A stretch of 64,000 bases of DNA from Xestospongia bergquistia (GCA_963965975.1 OZ014420.1:1824001-1888000); one strand, 5' to 3'. Shown: positions 13,701 through 24,655, counted from the stretch's first letter. Notes: a model not told the origin generated them from the sequence alone. Made by a program: numbers and translations.

Positions 13701-14501
13701 CAGAAGGGAGATGACTTTGAAGAAACAACAATCCCAGACGATTGGACAATGACTCCATATTCTCCACAAATGGAAACACAATCTGCTGCTCTAGATATAA
13801 AGGACACTACTAGTACAAAGACTGGCCAACATTTATATGATGAACAAAATATTGATGTGACTAGTTCACAATCTACAGGACACTTATTACTTACAACAGA
13901 GTGTGACAAGGAAGTGACTAACAAGGCCAATATTGGAGATACTTCTAGTATTGGAGATACTACTAATATTGGAGATACTACTAATATTGGAGATACTACT
14001 AATATTGGGGATACTTCTAGTATTAGAGATACTACTAATATAGACTCTATAATTGATAAACCAGAAGTTGATCAGACTGGTATTGACAAAATTATTAATA
14101 AGGAATCTACTAGTATAAAAGATAATGACACTACTGCTGCTGTTGAGGTTGAATCTATTAGTACAAATTGTCAAAGTGTTTCTGCATCAACTTGGAGTAG
14201 GTAAGAGAAAATATTAGATAAACTAGTTCTTTAAACTTGTTTTACTAGAGAGGAAGATCGTCTTATTTTGCAGTCATTTTATGGACAAGCAAATAGTTTA
14301 AAAGGCCAAGAAGTAGCTAAACAACTTAATCGAAGTGTTGATGAGGTATAAATAGATTTTGATCTCTTCATTCTAAACAACTGTTCATATTCTGAAATCG
14401 TTTTGTTCTAGAATTGTTACTGATATTATTTCTCTCTCTAGGTGACCTCCAGATATCATGATCTATTAGCATTATATCAGTCCATGACTACTCCCAAATG
14501 A
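7005..14501 (+). CDS. GON4L: GON4-like nuclear regulator (PAH and SANT domains)
   Basis: A multi-exon gene for a GON4L orthologue; in vertebrates GON4L is a nuclear corepressor-type scaffold linked to cell-cycle control and YY1/Sin3 complexes. The N-terminus is very acidic, followed by EPRLTRSRVRQAV (7,799 on) and SSDDDEYTPG (8,168 on). EDDAEYNFWAEQ and KEVDELIEELL (9,520-9,700) match the conserved GON4L core. The central block (10,280-12,290) includes YPQCLPDIG, LLVLGMDHYGSSAWK and VKNLCSARNKADNVIKYFKRTG. A PAH-like helical region follows (EVQPLLQPWPHLIKLFMAFL, 13,065-13,125). The C-terminal SANT/Myb-like domain starts TWSREEDRLILQSFYGQ (14,189 on) and the protein ends MTTPK. A small T/S-I-GD repeat lies at 13,930-14,030. 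The start is the first ATG before the acidic exon. Introns carry an unusual number of tandem repeats, listed separately. Confidence 0.9.
8027..8146 (+). repeat. triplicated 40-bp 3' splice-site unit in GON4L
   Basis: Three tandem 40-bp units each contain a TTACTATTATTAG acceptor followed by AAACCC or AAATCC. Only the third continues into the conserved exon (KSHSLLDM). The first two run into an in-frame TAA within five codons, so they are decoy acceptors or a source of nonsense isoforms. Confidence 0.75.
9397..9490 (+). repeat. (CT)n microsatellite forming a polypyrimidine tract in GON4L
   Basis: About 47 CT units run straight into TAG, the acceptor for the exon starting at 9493 (SQPSELEDQEDD). 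The array is the entire polypyrimidine tract of this intron. Confidence 0.85.
10657..10792 (+). repeat. CT-rich microsatellite at another GON4L 3' splice site
   Basis: CT, CTGT and CCCT variants end in CCACACACACAG, directly before the exon at 10793 (YGTPPKIPDVVQD). ORFs reading SLSLS or RERER through it are artefacts of the repeat. Confidence 0.8.
11472..11895 (+). repeat. 30-bp minisatellite at a GON4L 5' splice site
   Basis: About 14 tandem 30-bp units (GTAATAATGTCAATATATTC plus ACTACTTACA) begin exactly at the donor after the exon ending TPKQ (exon end 11471). Each unit carries an overlapping CAG/GTAATA, that is, an acceptor-like and a donor-like word. The intron ends at about 11,924. 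Because 30 is a multiple of three, the array is open in two plus frames and one minus frame, giving spurious repeat ORFs. Confidence 0.85.
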
Positions 14502-14806
14502 TTGCTGTGTTTTTATATATAATTATCATCCAATATCACTTGTTGTGTGCTGTATATAGTATATCTCTATATATGAATATTTAAAGATCAATTTATAATA
14601 CTTCATTTAGCAGTAAAGTCTTAATCAATGTGTGCCAGAACATGGCTTAGTGAATAAGTAAACATTTTTGGTTTCTATATGTAAAAGAACAAGAAATGGC
14701 ATCATCAGTATTATCATTGTCTCAAGCTGAAATTGGAATTACTTAAATCTATTCAATTTTTACATACATATACTTAATGTTTCTCTAATTTTTGTAAAAA
14801 TGAGTT
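14502..14806. other. convergent 3' intergenic gap
   Basis: This is the space between the GON4L stop and the stop of the minus-strand gene at 14807. It is AT-rich with 3'-UTR-like sequence, and no further gene is seen. Confidence 0.6.
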
Positions 14807-16414
14807 TCATTTTTCAGATGAGGCACTTGATACACTGTCAACACTGGAATGAAGTGATGTAGATATTGTATTGAGTGAAGGCCTTCTACCTGTCCTATCT
14901 TCTGAGTCATTTTCTTCAATGACTGGTATAATTGTTGGTGCTTTAAATATGGAGAGTGCACGTAACTTTGTTCTAACACGTTGAAATTTAGCTCTACTTC
15001 CTTGTTCCTCATCTTGTGAATCCATTGAGAGTCCTTTCTCATATCGTGCACGTAATTCAGGGAGTCTTTCTACAACACCCTCAATTCCACGTCCACTGCT
15101 CCTTCTACGATGACCTCTAGATAGTACATAGTCATTTTCATCTGTCTCATTCAACCAACCTAATGACACACCCTCAATTCCACGTTCACTGCTCCTCCTA
15201 CGTCTACGATGACCTTTAGATAATACATAGTCATTTTCATCCGTCTCATTTGACCAACCTACTGACACACTCTCAATTCCACGTTCACTGCTCCTCCTAC
15301 GATGACCTTTAGATAATACATAGTCATTTTCATCCATCTCATTCGACCAACCTACTGACACGCCCTCAATTCCACGTCCACTACTCCTTCTACGTTGTTC
15401 TCTTATTGGTATATAATCATTTTCATCATTCTCACTCAACCAACCTATTGATACACTCTTACCACATTTTGTCAAAGAGGTCATTTTTGGAGCCTCAGAT
15501 ATATTGTTAGGCAGAAAGACATCATCAAGGCTTTCCTCTTTGATTGGTGACAATGATTCACTGTCTGAACTTTGTCCTGAACTAGTTTTCTTTAAAAGTC
15601 TGGGTTTGTTTGGAGTAGTAGTTGAACTTGTTAATATGGACTTGTTTGGTGAACTAGTTGAACTTCTTAATATGGATTTGTTCGGTGAACTAGTTGGACT
15701 TGTTAATATGGACTTGTTTGGTGAACTAGTTGGACTTGTTAATATGGACTTGTTTGGTGAACTAGTTGGACTTGTTAATATGGACTTGTTTGGTGAACTA
15801 GTTGGACTGGTTGGTGTAAGGTTGCTTGGTGAATCAATAGTCTCAGGGAGATCGTTTACAATAGTTTCATCCTCTTCATTATCTGCAGTAATCCAACTAC
15901 AAGATCCTCTGCGTTCACGAATTTGTTTTATAATAGTAGTATTAGGAACTGGGTCTTGTTCATTGTTTTTATTCTCTGATTCAGTTTCACTTTCAATTCT
16001 CTCTCGATATTGTTTAACATCTTCATCATCATCTAATGTATCTATTTCATTGACTAGATTCTTCAATGCTAATTCAAGTCTGAACACTCCAGATTGAAGT
16101 TCTGGAGAATGTTCCAAGTCATAAGCCATTGTGTAATTCTCTAAAGTTGTCTCAGCTACAAATTGTAGAATTTGTAGGAATATCTTGCGTGGAAGTTGTT
16201 GCAGGCCATTGTCATCCCAAAATGTCACAGTGGAGTTGCCATACATTTTAACTTCATCTGGTGTACTAAAGTGTATACCAAACTCATCTTGGTCATCATC
16301 TTGACTGACTTCCTTTATTGTATCCCAAATAATAACTGAAAGTAAGGCTGGATTGAAGCCCTCTAGATATGGTTGAAGCTGCTGTTTCTCATCTGTACTA
16401 AGAGTATTACCCAT
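14807..16414 (-). CDS. unrecognised single-exon repeat protein, possibly N-myristoylated
   Basis: A 535-residue uninterrupted ORF. It begins MGNTLST, fitting an N-myristoylation signal (Gly2 exposed after Met removal), which suggests membrane association. Residues 1-135 look globular (FNPALLSVIIWDTIKEV, FWDDNGLQQLPRKIFLQIL). An acidic stretch and RERRGSCSWI follow. Residues about 200-270 hold six 12-residue units (consensus SPTSSPNKSILT). Residues about 315-450 hold four 31-33-residue units with a GW-x-x-E-x-DENDY core followed by RRRSS, a good site for basophilic kinases. The tail is serine rich. Because the repeats stay in frame and the ORF is intact, it is probably expressed. No family is recognised. 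A scaffold or kinase substrate at the membrane is possible, but that is inference. It lies tail-to-tail with GON4L and downstream of the epimerase. Confidence 0.7.
   Translation of the reverse strand: MGNTLSTDEKQQLQPYLEGFNPALLSVIIWDTIKEVSQDDDQDEFGIHFSTPDEVKMYGNSTVTFWDDNGLQQLPRKIFLQILQFVAETTLENYTMAYDLEHSPELQSGVFRLELALKNLVNEIDTLDDDEDVKQYRERIESETESENKNNEQDPVPNTTIIKQIRERRGSCSWITADNEEDETIVNDLPETIDSPSNLTPTSPTSSPNKSILTSPTSSPNKSILTSPTSSPNKSILTSPTSSPNKSILRSSTSSPNKSILTSSTTTPNKPRLLKKTSSGQSSDSESLSPIKEESLDDVFLPNNISEAPKMTSLTKCGKSVSIGWLSENDENDYIPIREQRRRSSGRGIEGVSVGWSNEMDENDYVLSKGHRRRSSERGIESVSVGWSNETDENDYVLSKGHRRRRRSSERGIEGVSLGWLNETDENDYVLSRGHRRRSSGRGIEGVVERLPELRARYEKGLSMDSQDEEQGSRAKFQRVRTKLRALSIFKAPTIIPVIEENDSEDRTGRRPSLNTISTSLHSSVDSVSSASSEK
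15060..15470 (-). repeat. coding tandem repeat, about 93-99 bp units
   Basis: Four in-frame units encode the GW/DENDY/RRRSS module of the protein at 14807-16414. One unit has two extra arginine codons (RRRRRSS), showing recent unit-level change. Confidence 0.8.
15615..15832 (-). repeat. coding minisatellite, 36-bp units
   Basis: Six units of 36 bp encode the Ser/Thr/Pro-rich 12-residue repeat. The four central units are nearly identical, so copy number is likely to vary between individuals. Confidence 0.8.
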
Positions 16415-16583
16415 TGAGGCTGTACAAGTTCAAGGTGTTAAAACTTGTATTTATCACAATAATACTGCCAAAAATATGGAATGAGCAATACTCATTGATT
16501 TTAAATTATAATAGATGGTAATTAAAATTTTAATTGTATCTAGCTATCTACACAAATTTTATGAAAAATAAGAAATTATTAAT

Positions 16584-18012
16584 TCAAAACTTATTTCTCA
16601 GTCCTGCCTGTAATGTCTGAGAGGAAGAGTAGGAGGCACCAGCTGTCAAACTATAGGGCTCAGCAACATAACCTGCCTCTACACATACCATAGTAGGATA
16701 CTAAAGAGATTACTAACAATATCGGTAAGTATCTGTTAGCAAATCTTACTTCATCATCTTCAAAGTCTCCCATGGCCTTAGCTTTTTCACTCCAAGGGTT
16801 CCAAACAACTTTGTTACACATTACATCAACTCAATGATCACATTTATATTACCTGTGTCTGGAAATCCTGATTTCTTTAAACATATTGTTTTGTTGCCAG
16901 ATACATTTGTGATCAAATGATCCTCTTTGGCTCCTTTATAAACCCTAATAAGGAATAATTAATTATATTGAAAACTGGTCACACCTGTCAGTAAAACCAG
17001 TTATTGCAATTGGGTCATTCATTTCCTGTTTTTCTTTTCCACCATCAACCTAATCATGTATTCAATGAAGTCATTATGTTGTAATTATAAAGGGCGTGTA
17101 CCTTATCAATATATGTCAATCCACCCAAACCAGATATTCCAATCTGTGTGACATCAGGTGTAAGAAAATAGGTATGAAGTAACCAAGTAAAACTAAAGGC
17201 ATCATTGTCTAATTAAGAGAGATAATGATTAATTAATGAAAAAAGAATATTACCATTGAGGTTCTTTACTGAGAGCTCAGTAATGAGACTATCAGCTTTA
17301 ACAGTAACTGTATAGACTAAACTAAATCTGGAAATGTGAAGAAGGTGTATTCTCTAACATACTTCCATAGAAATGTTCTACCACACCCACTCTCAAAAAG
17401 GCCTAATGCACTTACTACTTATTTAATGTTTTATACATACTTGTTATCCCACATGCTACGAGTTGTTTCATTATCTCTAAGTTCAAATGATGCTACTGCA
17501 TTTCTATCTCCATCCTAGACATATTAATACTATATTACATCACTATTACATAATCATTACACAACTATTATTAATACATTAATTTATCGATAGCTTACCA
17601 GTGTGGGCTCTTGATGCACAGACCATGATGAAGTACGTGCAAAACCATGTTGTGGTCCCAAATCCCAAGGTCCAAAGCAAGCTAGGATATATTTAGAGGA
17701 TAACAATGAACAATAATATGAGTTTCTTACGAAAAACAACTGGGATCCCTCCACGGATAGCTTTCTTGTTATCAAATACAGCCTTCTTGCTGCATTATCA
17801 TAATAATATACAATAGTTATTTGGAATATTGTTCACCTGACAAAGATCATCTCTGTACCATCTTGAATCCAGGATACAAGAGTAGCTCCTAATAAAAGAG
17901 TGAAATCCCTCATTGCATTACACAAATCAAACTTACCATGCAAATTGACAACAGCAAAGTTTTTGTCATCTCTACGGATCTCTTTCACTTTCTGCTCAAT
18001 TGTAGCAGCCAT
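16584..18012 (-). CDS. glucose-6-phosphate 1-epimerase (hexose-6-phosphate mutarotase)
   Basis: A cytosolic aldose-1-epimerase-fold enzyme that interconverts alpha and beta anomers of hexose-6-phosphates. Spliced exons give, in order: LVSWIQDGTEMIFVS, an AIRGGIPVVF segment, CFGPWDLGPQHGFAR, a strand with FSLVYTVTV, FSFTWLLHTYF (candidate catalytic His), GLTYIDK, VVWNPWSEKAKAMGDF and VCVEAGYV (candidate catalytic Glu). These match the HGFAR, LHTYF and VCVEAG motifs of this family. The start is MAATIEQKV, near the beginning of the first exon, and the stop is TGA 16584-16586. About nine short introns are present. No lesion is seen. It is divergent from ADAL and the two start codons are 79 bp apart. 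Confidence 0.9.
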
Positions 18013-18091
18013 GATAAATAACCCTAGCTTCTTCCTTAGTTCCTCTAATAGCGGAAGTTAAGAAGACACACCTCCACTACACATGGCAACA
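18013..18091. promoter_or_regulatory. 79-bp divergent promoter, epimerase / ADAL
   Basis: The start codons of two divergent enzyme genes are only 79 bp apart, so their promoters must overlap. An ATG at 18,084 is out of frame with ADAL and would be a one-ORF leader if transcribed. Confidence 0.6.
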
Positions 18092-20121
18092 TGTCTTCAC
18101 TAGAATATTGTAGACGTCTGTCTAAAGCGGTAAATATACTATTTGTATTAACTACCTAAACTTCCCTCCTTAGGAGCTTCATGCCCACTTAAATGGCTCT
18201 ATCAGTATTGATACAATGGCTGTCCTTTTAGATATGAAGTCCAAGAAGTTAAAATTACAAGGTAAAGGAGACACAATACCAGAGATATGGCAAGTGGTCA
18301 TCAATAAAGGAGAGCAACGACAATTGGACAGGTAAAGTCACATTCCTGTACCTACTTGGTATGCAGAACTGGGGATAGGAAGAGTCATAATATGCACAAG
18401 TCCCTACATAAGAATACCAGTATGTACAACTCTAATGTGAAGTTTTAAGCTGAGAAAAGTAGCCGGCTTTAATTTCCTTTTAGTGCTTTTGAAATGTTTA
18501 AGATAATACATTCTGTAGTAGACAATGAAGAAGCACTTGCTACAGTGAGTATGTACCTTATCATTAACTAGTTATATTAATGATAATAATTTTATTTAGG
18601 TTGCTTGTGATGTAGTGAAGGAATTTGCTGAGGACAATGTAAAGTATTTAGAGCTAAGAACTACACCTCGACCTAATATCGAGTCAGGTATTACATTGAT
18701 TTTTCTAATAACATCTTGTTATATAATGTATGATATTAGGAATGACAAAACAAAGTTATATTGATGCTGTTATAAATGGAATACAAAAGGCCATACCACT
18801 GTGTACTAATGATATTGACGTTAGGTATGAATGAATGGATAGACTAACAGAAGTATGGCAAAGACATGTCTACAGTTAAATTTTAATTTTCCACTAGATT
18901 GCTGTTATCTATTGATCGTCGTCAGTCAGTGTCAGAAGCTTATGATACATTGAAATTAGCTCATAACTATAGTACATTAAGTGATGGTGTCCAAGGGAGA
19001 GTAGTAGGTATTGATTTAAGTGGTGATCCTAAGGTAATATCAGTCTCTTTGTATTAATAATGTTATTGTTTAAAGGCTGGTAATACTCGTGAAATTGTCT
19101 CTGTCCTAGAAGAAGCTAAACATCAAGGTTTAAAACTATCAGTTCATATTGCTGAGGTATATATTATAGACTATTAATAAAATTTCATGAGACACTTTTT
19201 ATAGAGACCAGATCGAGAGGAGGATTCAGAATTGTTGCTTACAGTTTCTCCTGATCGTATTGGTCATGCTACTTTCCTTCATCTTGGTCCTCAAGGAATC
19301 TTTTCACCAGCTGTACAAAGTGTTTTGGACAATAAAATACCAATTGGTCAGTTAGTAGATAATATAATTTAAATTTTGTCCATTGTTATAGTAGTTATTT
19401 CTCATCATAGAGATTTGTCTTACCTCTAATATCAAAGCTAGAACTGTATCAAGTTATGACCAGCATCAATTGAAATTTTGGAGGGACAAAGGACATCCAT
19501 GTGTCATCAGTGTAAGTATTCATGTACATATTGGACTGGTTTAGACTACAATATAGGAACATGCATTTAGTATGACTTAATTGGATTTACCATTTTAAAA
19601 GTATTTGTTTGGCTTTAGCATAATGACTGCACCTGTTAATGAAATCATTTAGTATTTTAAAAAGAGTCAGCTATAATTATACTTAATTAAATTACTACTT
19701 AGCTTTTTAATTATCCACATATATGGCGTATAAAAATTGTACAGTATTTAAAGTTTACACATATTTGTACAAGGAATGCATAGAAATCATATGAGGTACT
19801 GGCTCTCCTGTTCATGCTTTGTAGAACCTTTAATATCATCAGTAGAAACAAAAGATATGCAAAATATTGTAAGTAGCTATATTCTAAAATGAAGTTAGAA
19901 AGTGGACCATGATAGCTTTAAGATATGCCTATGATTTTTGAGAGGTCCTTAATATATTTATTATTGGTCTACCATTGTTCCTTTAGACTGATGATAAAGG
20001 TGTATTTGCTACCTCCCTCAGTGAAGAATATCATATTGCTGCTGAGACATTTGGTCTAAGTGATGGAGACCTCTGTCAAATGGCAAGAGAATCTTTTCAA
20101 TATGCTTTTGAAAAGATATAA
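18092..20121 (+). CDS. ADAL: adenosine deaminase-like protein (N6-methyl-AMP deaminase)
   Basis: A zinc-dependent amidohydrolase of the ADAL/MAPDA group, which deaminates N6-methyl-AMP to IMP. Exon 1 encodes MSSLEYCRRLSKA and splices to ELHAHLNGSI, where HAHLNGS carries the two metal-binding histidines. Later exons give YLELRTTPR, RVVGIDLSGDP, LSVHIAE (catalytic Glu), DRIGHATFL, EICLTSNIKA and the final exon STDDKGVFATSLSEEY with the second-shell Asp pair. All catalytic motifs are present and in order. The length (about 340 residues) fits the family. The stop is TAA 20119-20121. The penultimate intron (about 19,510-19,985) is longer than the rest. The 3' end of the last exon reappears as decayed copies at 25,171 and 29,370. 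Confidence 0.93.
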
Positions 20122-20255
20122 TGTGATAATATAATTGAATTGTGTATTTTGATTATTAGAATATAAACTCACAAACCACAGAACAAAATGTTAATGTTGA
20201 ACAAATACATCACAAATATTTTAGCTATGATATTATAAATTAAATCACGTGTTTG

Positions 20256-20992
20256 TTACTGTCTTCGTTTCCTATAGCATTTTAAGTACCAAGTGGTAAT
20301 AACACCAGTAATTGCTGCAGCAATACCCACTAAACCTCCAATAGTGCTTGCTATTACATATCCATCAGGTGTATCATCTTCTGTGCCACCATCAATAGCT
20401 GTGCCACCAGTAGTAGGTGTGCTACCAGTAGTTGATGTATCAGTAGTAGCAGTACTGCCAGTAATTGACCCTCCATCTACTTTTATAGTTGACTCAGGAT
20501 ATTGATTATTGACATTGATAGAAGAACAGTAAAGTTGAAGAGATACTTTATCCATCTCTATACCATATTCATCTGAAGACTCAGACAGTTGTATTTGTAG
20601 ATTATAAACTCCTTTATTAATTTGAACTGGATTGCCTACTTGGCCTGAACTATGAAAAACATTCCATCCATCTCCACTATTAACTACAGCTTTAGATGTA
20701 AACTGTCCAATCTTTCTTGTATTCCAGAATACGTTAACAACATTTGATAAACCATCATTACCATATTGAACATCAGTCACTGTGAGTTGATTACATGAAG
20801 TGTTTATAACTTCCAATGAGAAGGTAATATTGTCTCTTAGAGTATTTATTAATACTGTGACTCCACCTGAAGCTTAACTGCGATATTTTTGAACACACCA
20901 GTACTAGTTCCATGTTCTGCTTCTATCTCCAATCTACAGCTAGTACATCTATATATCGTTATCACATATAGAATAAAACGAGTCAACCTCAT
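20256..20992 (-). pseudogene. carbohydrate-binding-like membrane protein, copy 1, broken
   Basis: Homologous along its length to the intact genes at 25952-26719 and 29543-30286: signal peptide from ATG 20992 (MRLTRFILYVITIYRCTSC), one beta-sandwich domain, Ser/Thr stalk, one transmembrane helix and a short basic tail ending KRRQ. Two lesions sit close together: a one-base deletion relative to copy 2 near 20,897, and a TAA in place of a Gln codon at about 20,874-20,876. The rest (from 20816 down) is still open. It is either a recent pseudogene or, less likely, a leaderless product from a downstream start. It lies 134 bp beyond the ADAL stop, convergent. Confidence 0.75.
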
Positions 20993-22409
20993 ATCCGATT
21001 AGGCTCACTGCAAGATGTATGTAGTGTTCACCACTAAACAAATAAATTATGAAAGCACTGAAAGCCCGTATTGGCGACTACTAGAATAACATACGTCCTA
21101 CAAAGTAAAGACAGTTATTACACTGACATACTTTTTATTCCAAATTTAGAATAAACAAGAATTGTACACCTGTACTCCACTCACGGGACTAATTAGTCCC
21201 TCCTCCAGTTGACGTAGAATACTACTGGTCTTCTGAGAAAACATCATTCAGAAATGACCTGTTGTCATAACCTTAACTATATACCTTGTACACTTGAAAA
21301 GAAATTATATTTTTAACAGCAATGGAAGTATTCAGAGCATAAGTTTGGTAGTTGATTACCACTTTGATAAAAATATAAACTCACAAACCACAAAATAAAA
21401 TATTAATATTGAACAAATAGTCTATGACATAAATATAAAATTTCTTATGATATTATAAAATGCATGATTAATTAATTATTTCATAATCAGTTGATATGTT
21501 TGACTGTACTACTATTTGTATCAGTCATAGCAGCTGCTATGTAACCACACCCACTAGATGAATAAATATATAGATTATAAGAATGTAGTCTAGTGAGCTA
21601 GCCCCTTCTCCTTTTTGATAAGCTGATGGGAGGAGGAGGATCTAGAAGCGTATGAGGCTTATGCCCAATTGGAATGTGAGGGAGTATCACAATGTTTACA
21701 TAGTATTTAGATAAACTGTTAATCGTGGACCCATGAGCTAGTTTTTTTGGTTTTTGTTATCCATCAACTCTATACTATGAAAAGAATGGAATAAGGTTCA
21801 CTAACATAGGAAAATGATATTGTCATCAACTACCTTGCTTACTATGGATTTCTATTCAAGGTTCAATTGTTGAACCATGCATGAATACAAATTTAATAAC
21901 AATATATATACATATTCTACATAGCAATTTTGATGACAAACACCTGAAAACAACTATATGACTTTTGAAACAGATTGTAATCAATAAATAACATGTATCC
22001 TACAAAGTTAACAGAGTTAACTCATTAGTAGATTGTATACATGTACTTGTTTATTTCAAAAGTAAATTAATACATGTGGACTATATTTACACTCTATACA
22101 GGAAATATAGACTTAAACATCATTCAGTTATAACCTGTTTTCATAATCCTAACTCTGTACTTTGTACTCTTAAATAGAAATTCTTCTATTTTCAACCTCA
22201 ATGTATATGTATATTCATATTGAGTAAACCTAATTCTTTATAATATATATCATATATCATATGCTTATATGAACACAATGTAAGAGTTACCATGTGTGCA
22301 TTTAACAATGATATATTGATTAAGTATAGAAAGTCATATATTATATATTACACACACTGACACACACATACACACCTACATATGTACATGCATACATACA
22401 TACATACAC

Positions 22410-22444
<35 letters not shown>

Positions 22445-22741
22445 GTGTATTTACCTGGCATTAAAACTAGTTTATTAATGAGCTATGTTTTTCTGATCAC
22501 AATCTGCTTGGATATATTAGAGTAATATTTAAAAAACTTCTTTCTTCTATTCTAATATCAAGTTAATTGTTTTATCGTATTATATTCAATTAGATAATTT
22601 GGTAGTTGTACACAATAGTATGTTTAAGTCGTACTAAAATCCAGTGAGCATTCGAAGTTGGGATATTGATTATGGGTGTGGCCTTCTAGTCGTTTTATAT
22701 AATCCGTGTAACCGCGTCGCAAGACACACTCGCATTTGACA
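20993..22741. other. divergent intergenic region, unit 1
   Basis: No gene is seen. It contains the empty site corresponding to the BEL/Pao insertion (AAATTATATTTTTAACAGCA, about 21,302), remnants of an old membrane-gene 3' end (about 21,370-21,560), one arm of the inverted repeat described at 57,603 (about 21,601-21,790), and a (TACA)n(TA)n microsatellite at about 22,375-22,443. The last 100 bp before 22742 are GC-richer and identical in unit 2, probably the core promoter of the secreted gene. Confidence 0.6.
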
Positions 22742-24364
22742 ATGTTTAAGCTGTCTCTCATAGTCGTTGTGACATTTCTACAACTGCACTGCAACTGTAG
22801 TGCACTGACAATAGATAAAGAAGCAGAATATGGAACAACCTTGGGTACTCGTATGTTCCGAAGTGCTGCATCAAATGACCGAACAGTGTGGTTACATAGA
22901 GGAGAAACGATCGTACTTAGTTTAACAACGGAAGGACCTTGTTCAATGCGAATAACGAACGCAGTCTACAGTAATGATGGCAATTCAGATCGTGTTTCAA
23001 TCAGAGTGAATGGAGTTTTTCTTGGACAGTTTCGAACAAGATCAAAATCTAATTGGGGCTACCTGTGGAACGTATTTTTAAGTACTGGACCTATTGGTAA
23101 TACAATAGCATTATCTATTGGAACTCATACAATTAAGATTGTAGCTGATTACACAGACTACTATGGAGTTGAAATTGACAAAATAACATTAGAAATGCAC
23201 TGTACAATTGTTACACCTACCCCAACACCACACCCTACACCTACCTCAACACCAAACCCTACACCTACCCAAACACCAAACCCTCTGCTTAATCCTACTA
23301 TGATACCATTTAGTTTGGAAGCTGAAAATGGAATATTTACTGGTACTCATAGGTTTCGAAGTGCTGCATCAAATGACAGTACAGTATGGCTACATAGTGG
23401 AGAAACAATCAAACTTAATTTAGCATTAACGGGAAAATCTTGCTTGTTGCACATCAAAAACATGGTCTACAGCAATGATGGTAATTCAGATCGTGTTTCA
23501 GTTCTTGTGGATGGAACTTTTCTTGGACAGTTTCAAACAAGATCAAAATCAGACTGGGGTACCCTGTGGAATGTCTTTTTAAGAACTGGACCAATTGGTA
23601 AAATGACTTCAGTATCCAATGGAACTCACGTAATTAAAATTGTAGCTACTTACACAGACTATTATGGAGTTGAAATTGACCAAATAACATTGGAAAGTAA
23701 TTGCAAATACATGGCACCTACATCAATATCAGTTCTACCATGTTGTTCTATTTACGATATAATTCAAAACTCTAGTAGAATAAAGCTGACATCTCTAGAA
23801 GCTGAAGATGGGACATCCTCTGGTATTCAGAGGTATCGAAGTAATGCATCCAATTATATAACAGTATGGCTACATGACAAAGAGACTATTGTATTTCGTC
23901 TAAATATTACAACAACAGAAATGTTCTGTTTAATACAAATCAAGAACATTGTCTATAGCAATGATGGTAATATTGATCATGTGTGTGTTCTATTTGATAG
24001 AATTTCTTTTGGATGTTTTAAAACAAGATCTAAATCAAATTATGGTCACCTGTGGAACACTTTTATAAGTACTGGAACAATTGGTAATATAAACACTTTA
24101 TCTACTGGAATCTACGTTATGAAAATTATAGCCAACTACACTGACTTTTATGGAGTTGAAATCGATACAATAACGTTGGAAAGTAACTGCACAAATATCG
24201 TCGAGTTTAACTATAGATCACCTCCAACTTTGTATCTATCTTATAGTTCAACTACTGACTTCAATTCTAGGTCACCTCCAACTTCTAGCAGTAGTAAAGA
24301 ACTGTTATCTACATGTTTGATGTTATTTCTGACAGTCTTGTATTGTAGCTGCACACTTTTTTAA
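22742..24364 (+). CDS. secreted or GPI-anchored protein with three carbohydrate-binding-like domains
   Basis: A 540-residue single-exon ORF. The start is ATG 22742 (MFKLSLIVVV); an upstream in-frame TTG is not needed. Residues 1-22 form a signal peptide. Three related domains of about 130 residues follow (about 25-155, 195-325, 350-487). Each has an EAE-x-G entry, R-x-x-AS, TVWLH-x-x-ET, YSNDGN, F-x-TRSKS, LWN-x-F, G-x-IG and YGVEID-x-ITLE with a closing Cys. The layout and EAE/ID-x-ITL motifs recall CBM6/CBM35-type beta-sandwiches. The first linker is a (TPTP/TPNP)n stretch. The C-terminus is a hydrophobic segment (LMLFLTVLYCSCTLF) after a Ser-rich spacer, as in GPI-attachment signals. The third domain is the most divergent. 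Role is inferred: surface lectin or recognition. Confidence 0.8.
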   Translation: MFKLSLIVVVTFLQLHCNCSALTIDKEAEYGTTLGTRMFRSAASNDRTVWLHRGETIVLSLTTEGPCSMRITNAVYSNDGNSDRVSIRVNGVFLGQFRTRSKSNWGYLWNVFLSTGPIGNTIALSIGTHTIKIVADYTDYYGVEIDKITLEMHCTIVTPTPTPHPTPTSTPNPTPTQTPNPLLNPTMIPFSLEAENGIFTGTHRFRSAASNDSTVWLHSGETIKLNLALTGKSCLLHIKNMVYSNDGNSDRVSVLVDGTFLGQFQTRSKSDWGTLWNVFLRTGPIGKMTSVSNGTHVIKIVATYTDYYGVEIDQITLESNCKYMAPTSISVLPCCSIYDIIQNSSRIKLTSLEAEDGTSSGIQRYRSNASNYITVWLHDKETIVFRLNITTTEMFCLIQIKNIVYSNDGNIDHVCVLFDRISFGCFKTRSKSNYGHLWNTFISTGTIGNINTLSTGIYVMKIIANYTDFYGVEIDTITLESNCTNIVEFNYRSPPTLYLSYSSTTDFNSRSPPTSSSSKELLSTCLMLFLTVLYCSCTLF

Positions 24365-24454
24365 GTCTTTTTACTCAATACATGTAGTTTGTTAATGTTA
24401 CATGTCATATATATGTTGTAGAATTTGATTGTTGTAATTTTATACAAGTTTCTA

Positions 24455-24655
24455 ATAATAGTAATTAGAAATGAATGAACCAATTTCAATAGGAAGATAA
24501 TTTTGGCTCTTAGAGTATTTATTAGTACTGTGGGTCCATTTGAAGCTTGGCTGCACCACCAGTACATGTTCTGCTCTGTCTCCAATTTACAACTAGTACA
24601 TTCATATATAATTATTACATATAGAATAAAATGAATTAACCTCATATTGAATTAG
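24455..24655 (-). pseudogene. membrane-gene fragment (5' end)
   Basis: Matches the signal peptide and start of the beta-sandwich domain of the 25952 gene (MRLIHFILYVIIIYECTSC, then QASNG-x-TVLINTLR), then degenerates. The reading frame is lost within the domain. Confidence 0.65.

Larger units (their letters stand above)
20250..23704. repeat. segmental duplication, unit 1
   Basis: This block (membrane gene, about 1.75 kb intergenic DNA, first two domains of the secreted gene) is closely similar to 25975-29335, including the intergenic microsatellites. The match stops after the codons ESNC of domain 2. Confidence 0.85.

Noticed and set aside
15504..16097. Plus-strand 197-residue ORF with LVNMDLFGELVGL repeats
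   Set aside because: It is the antisense shadow of the repeat-coding gene at 14807-16414.
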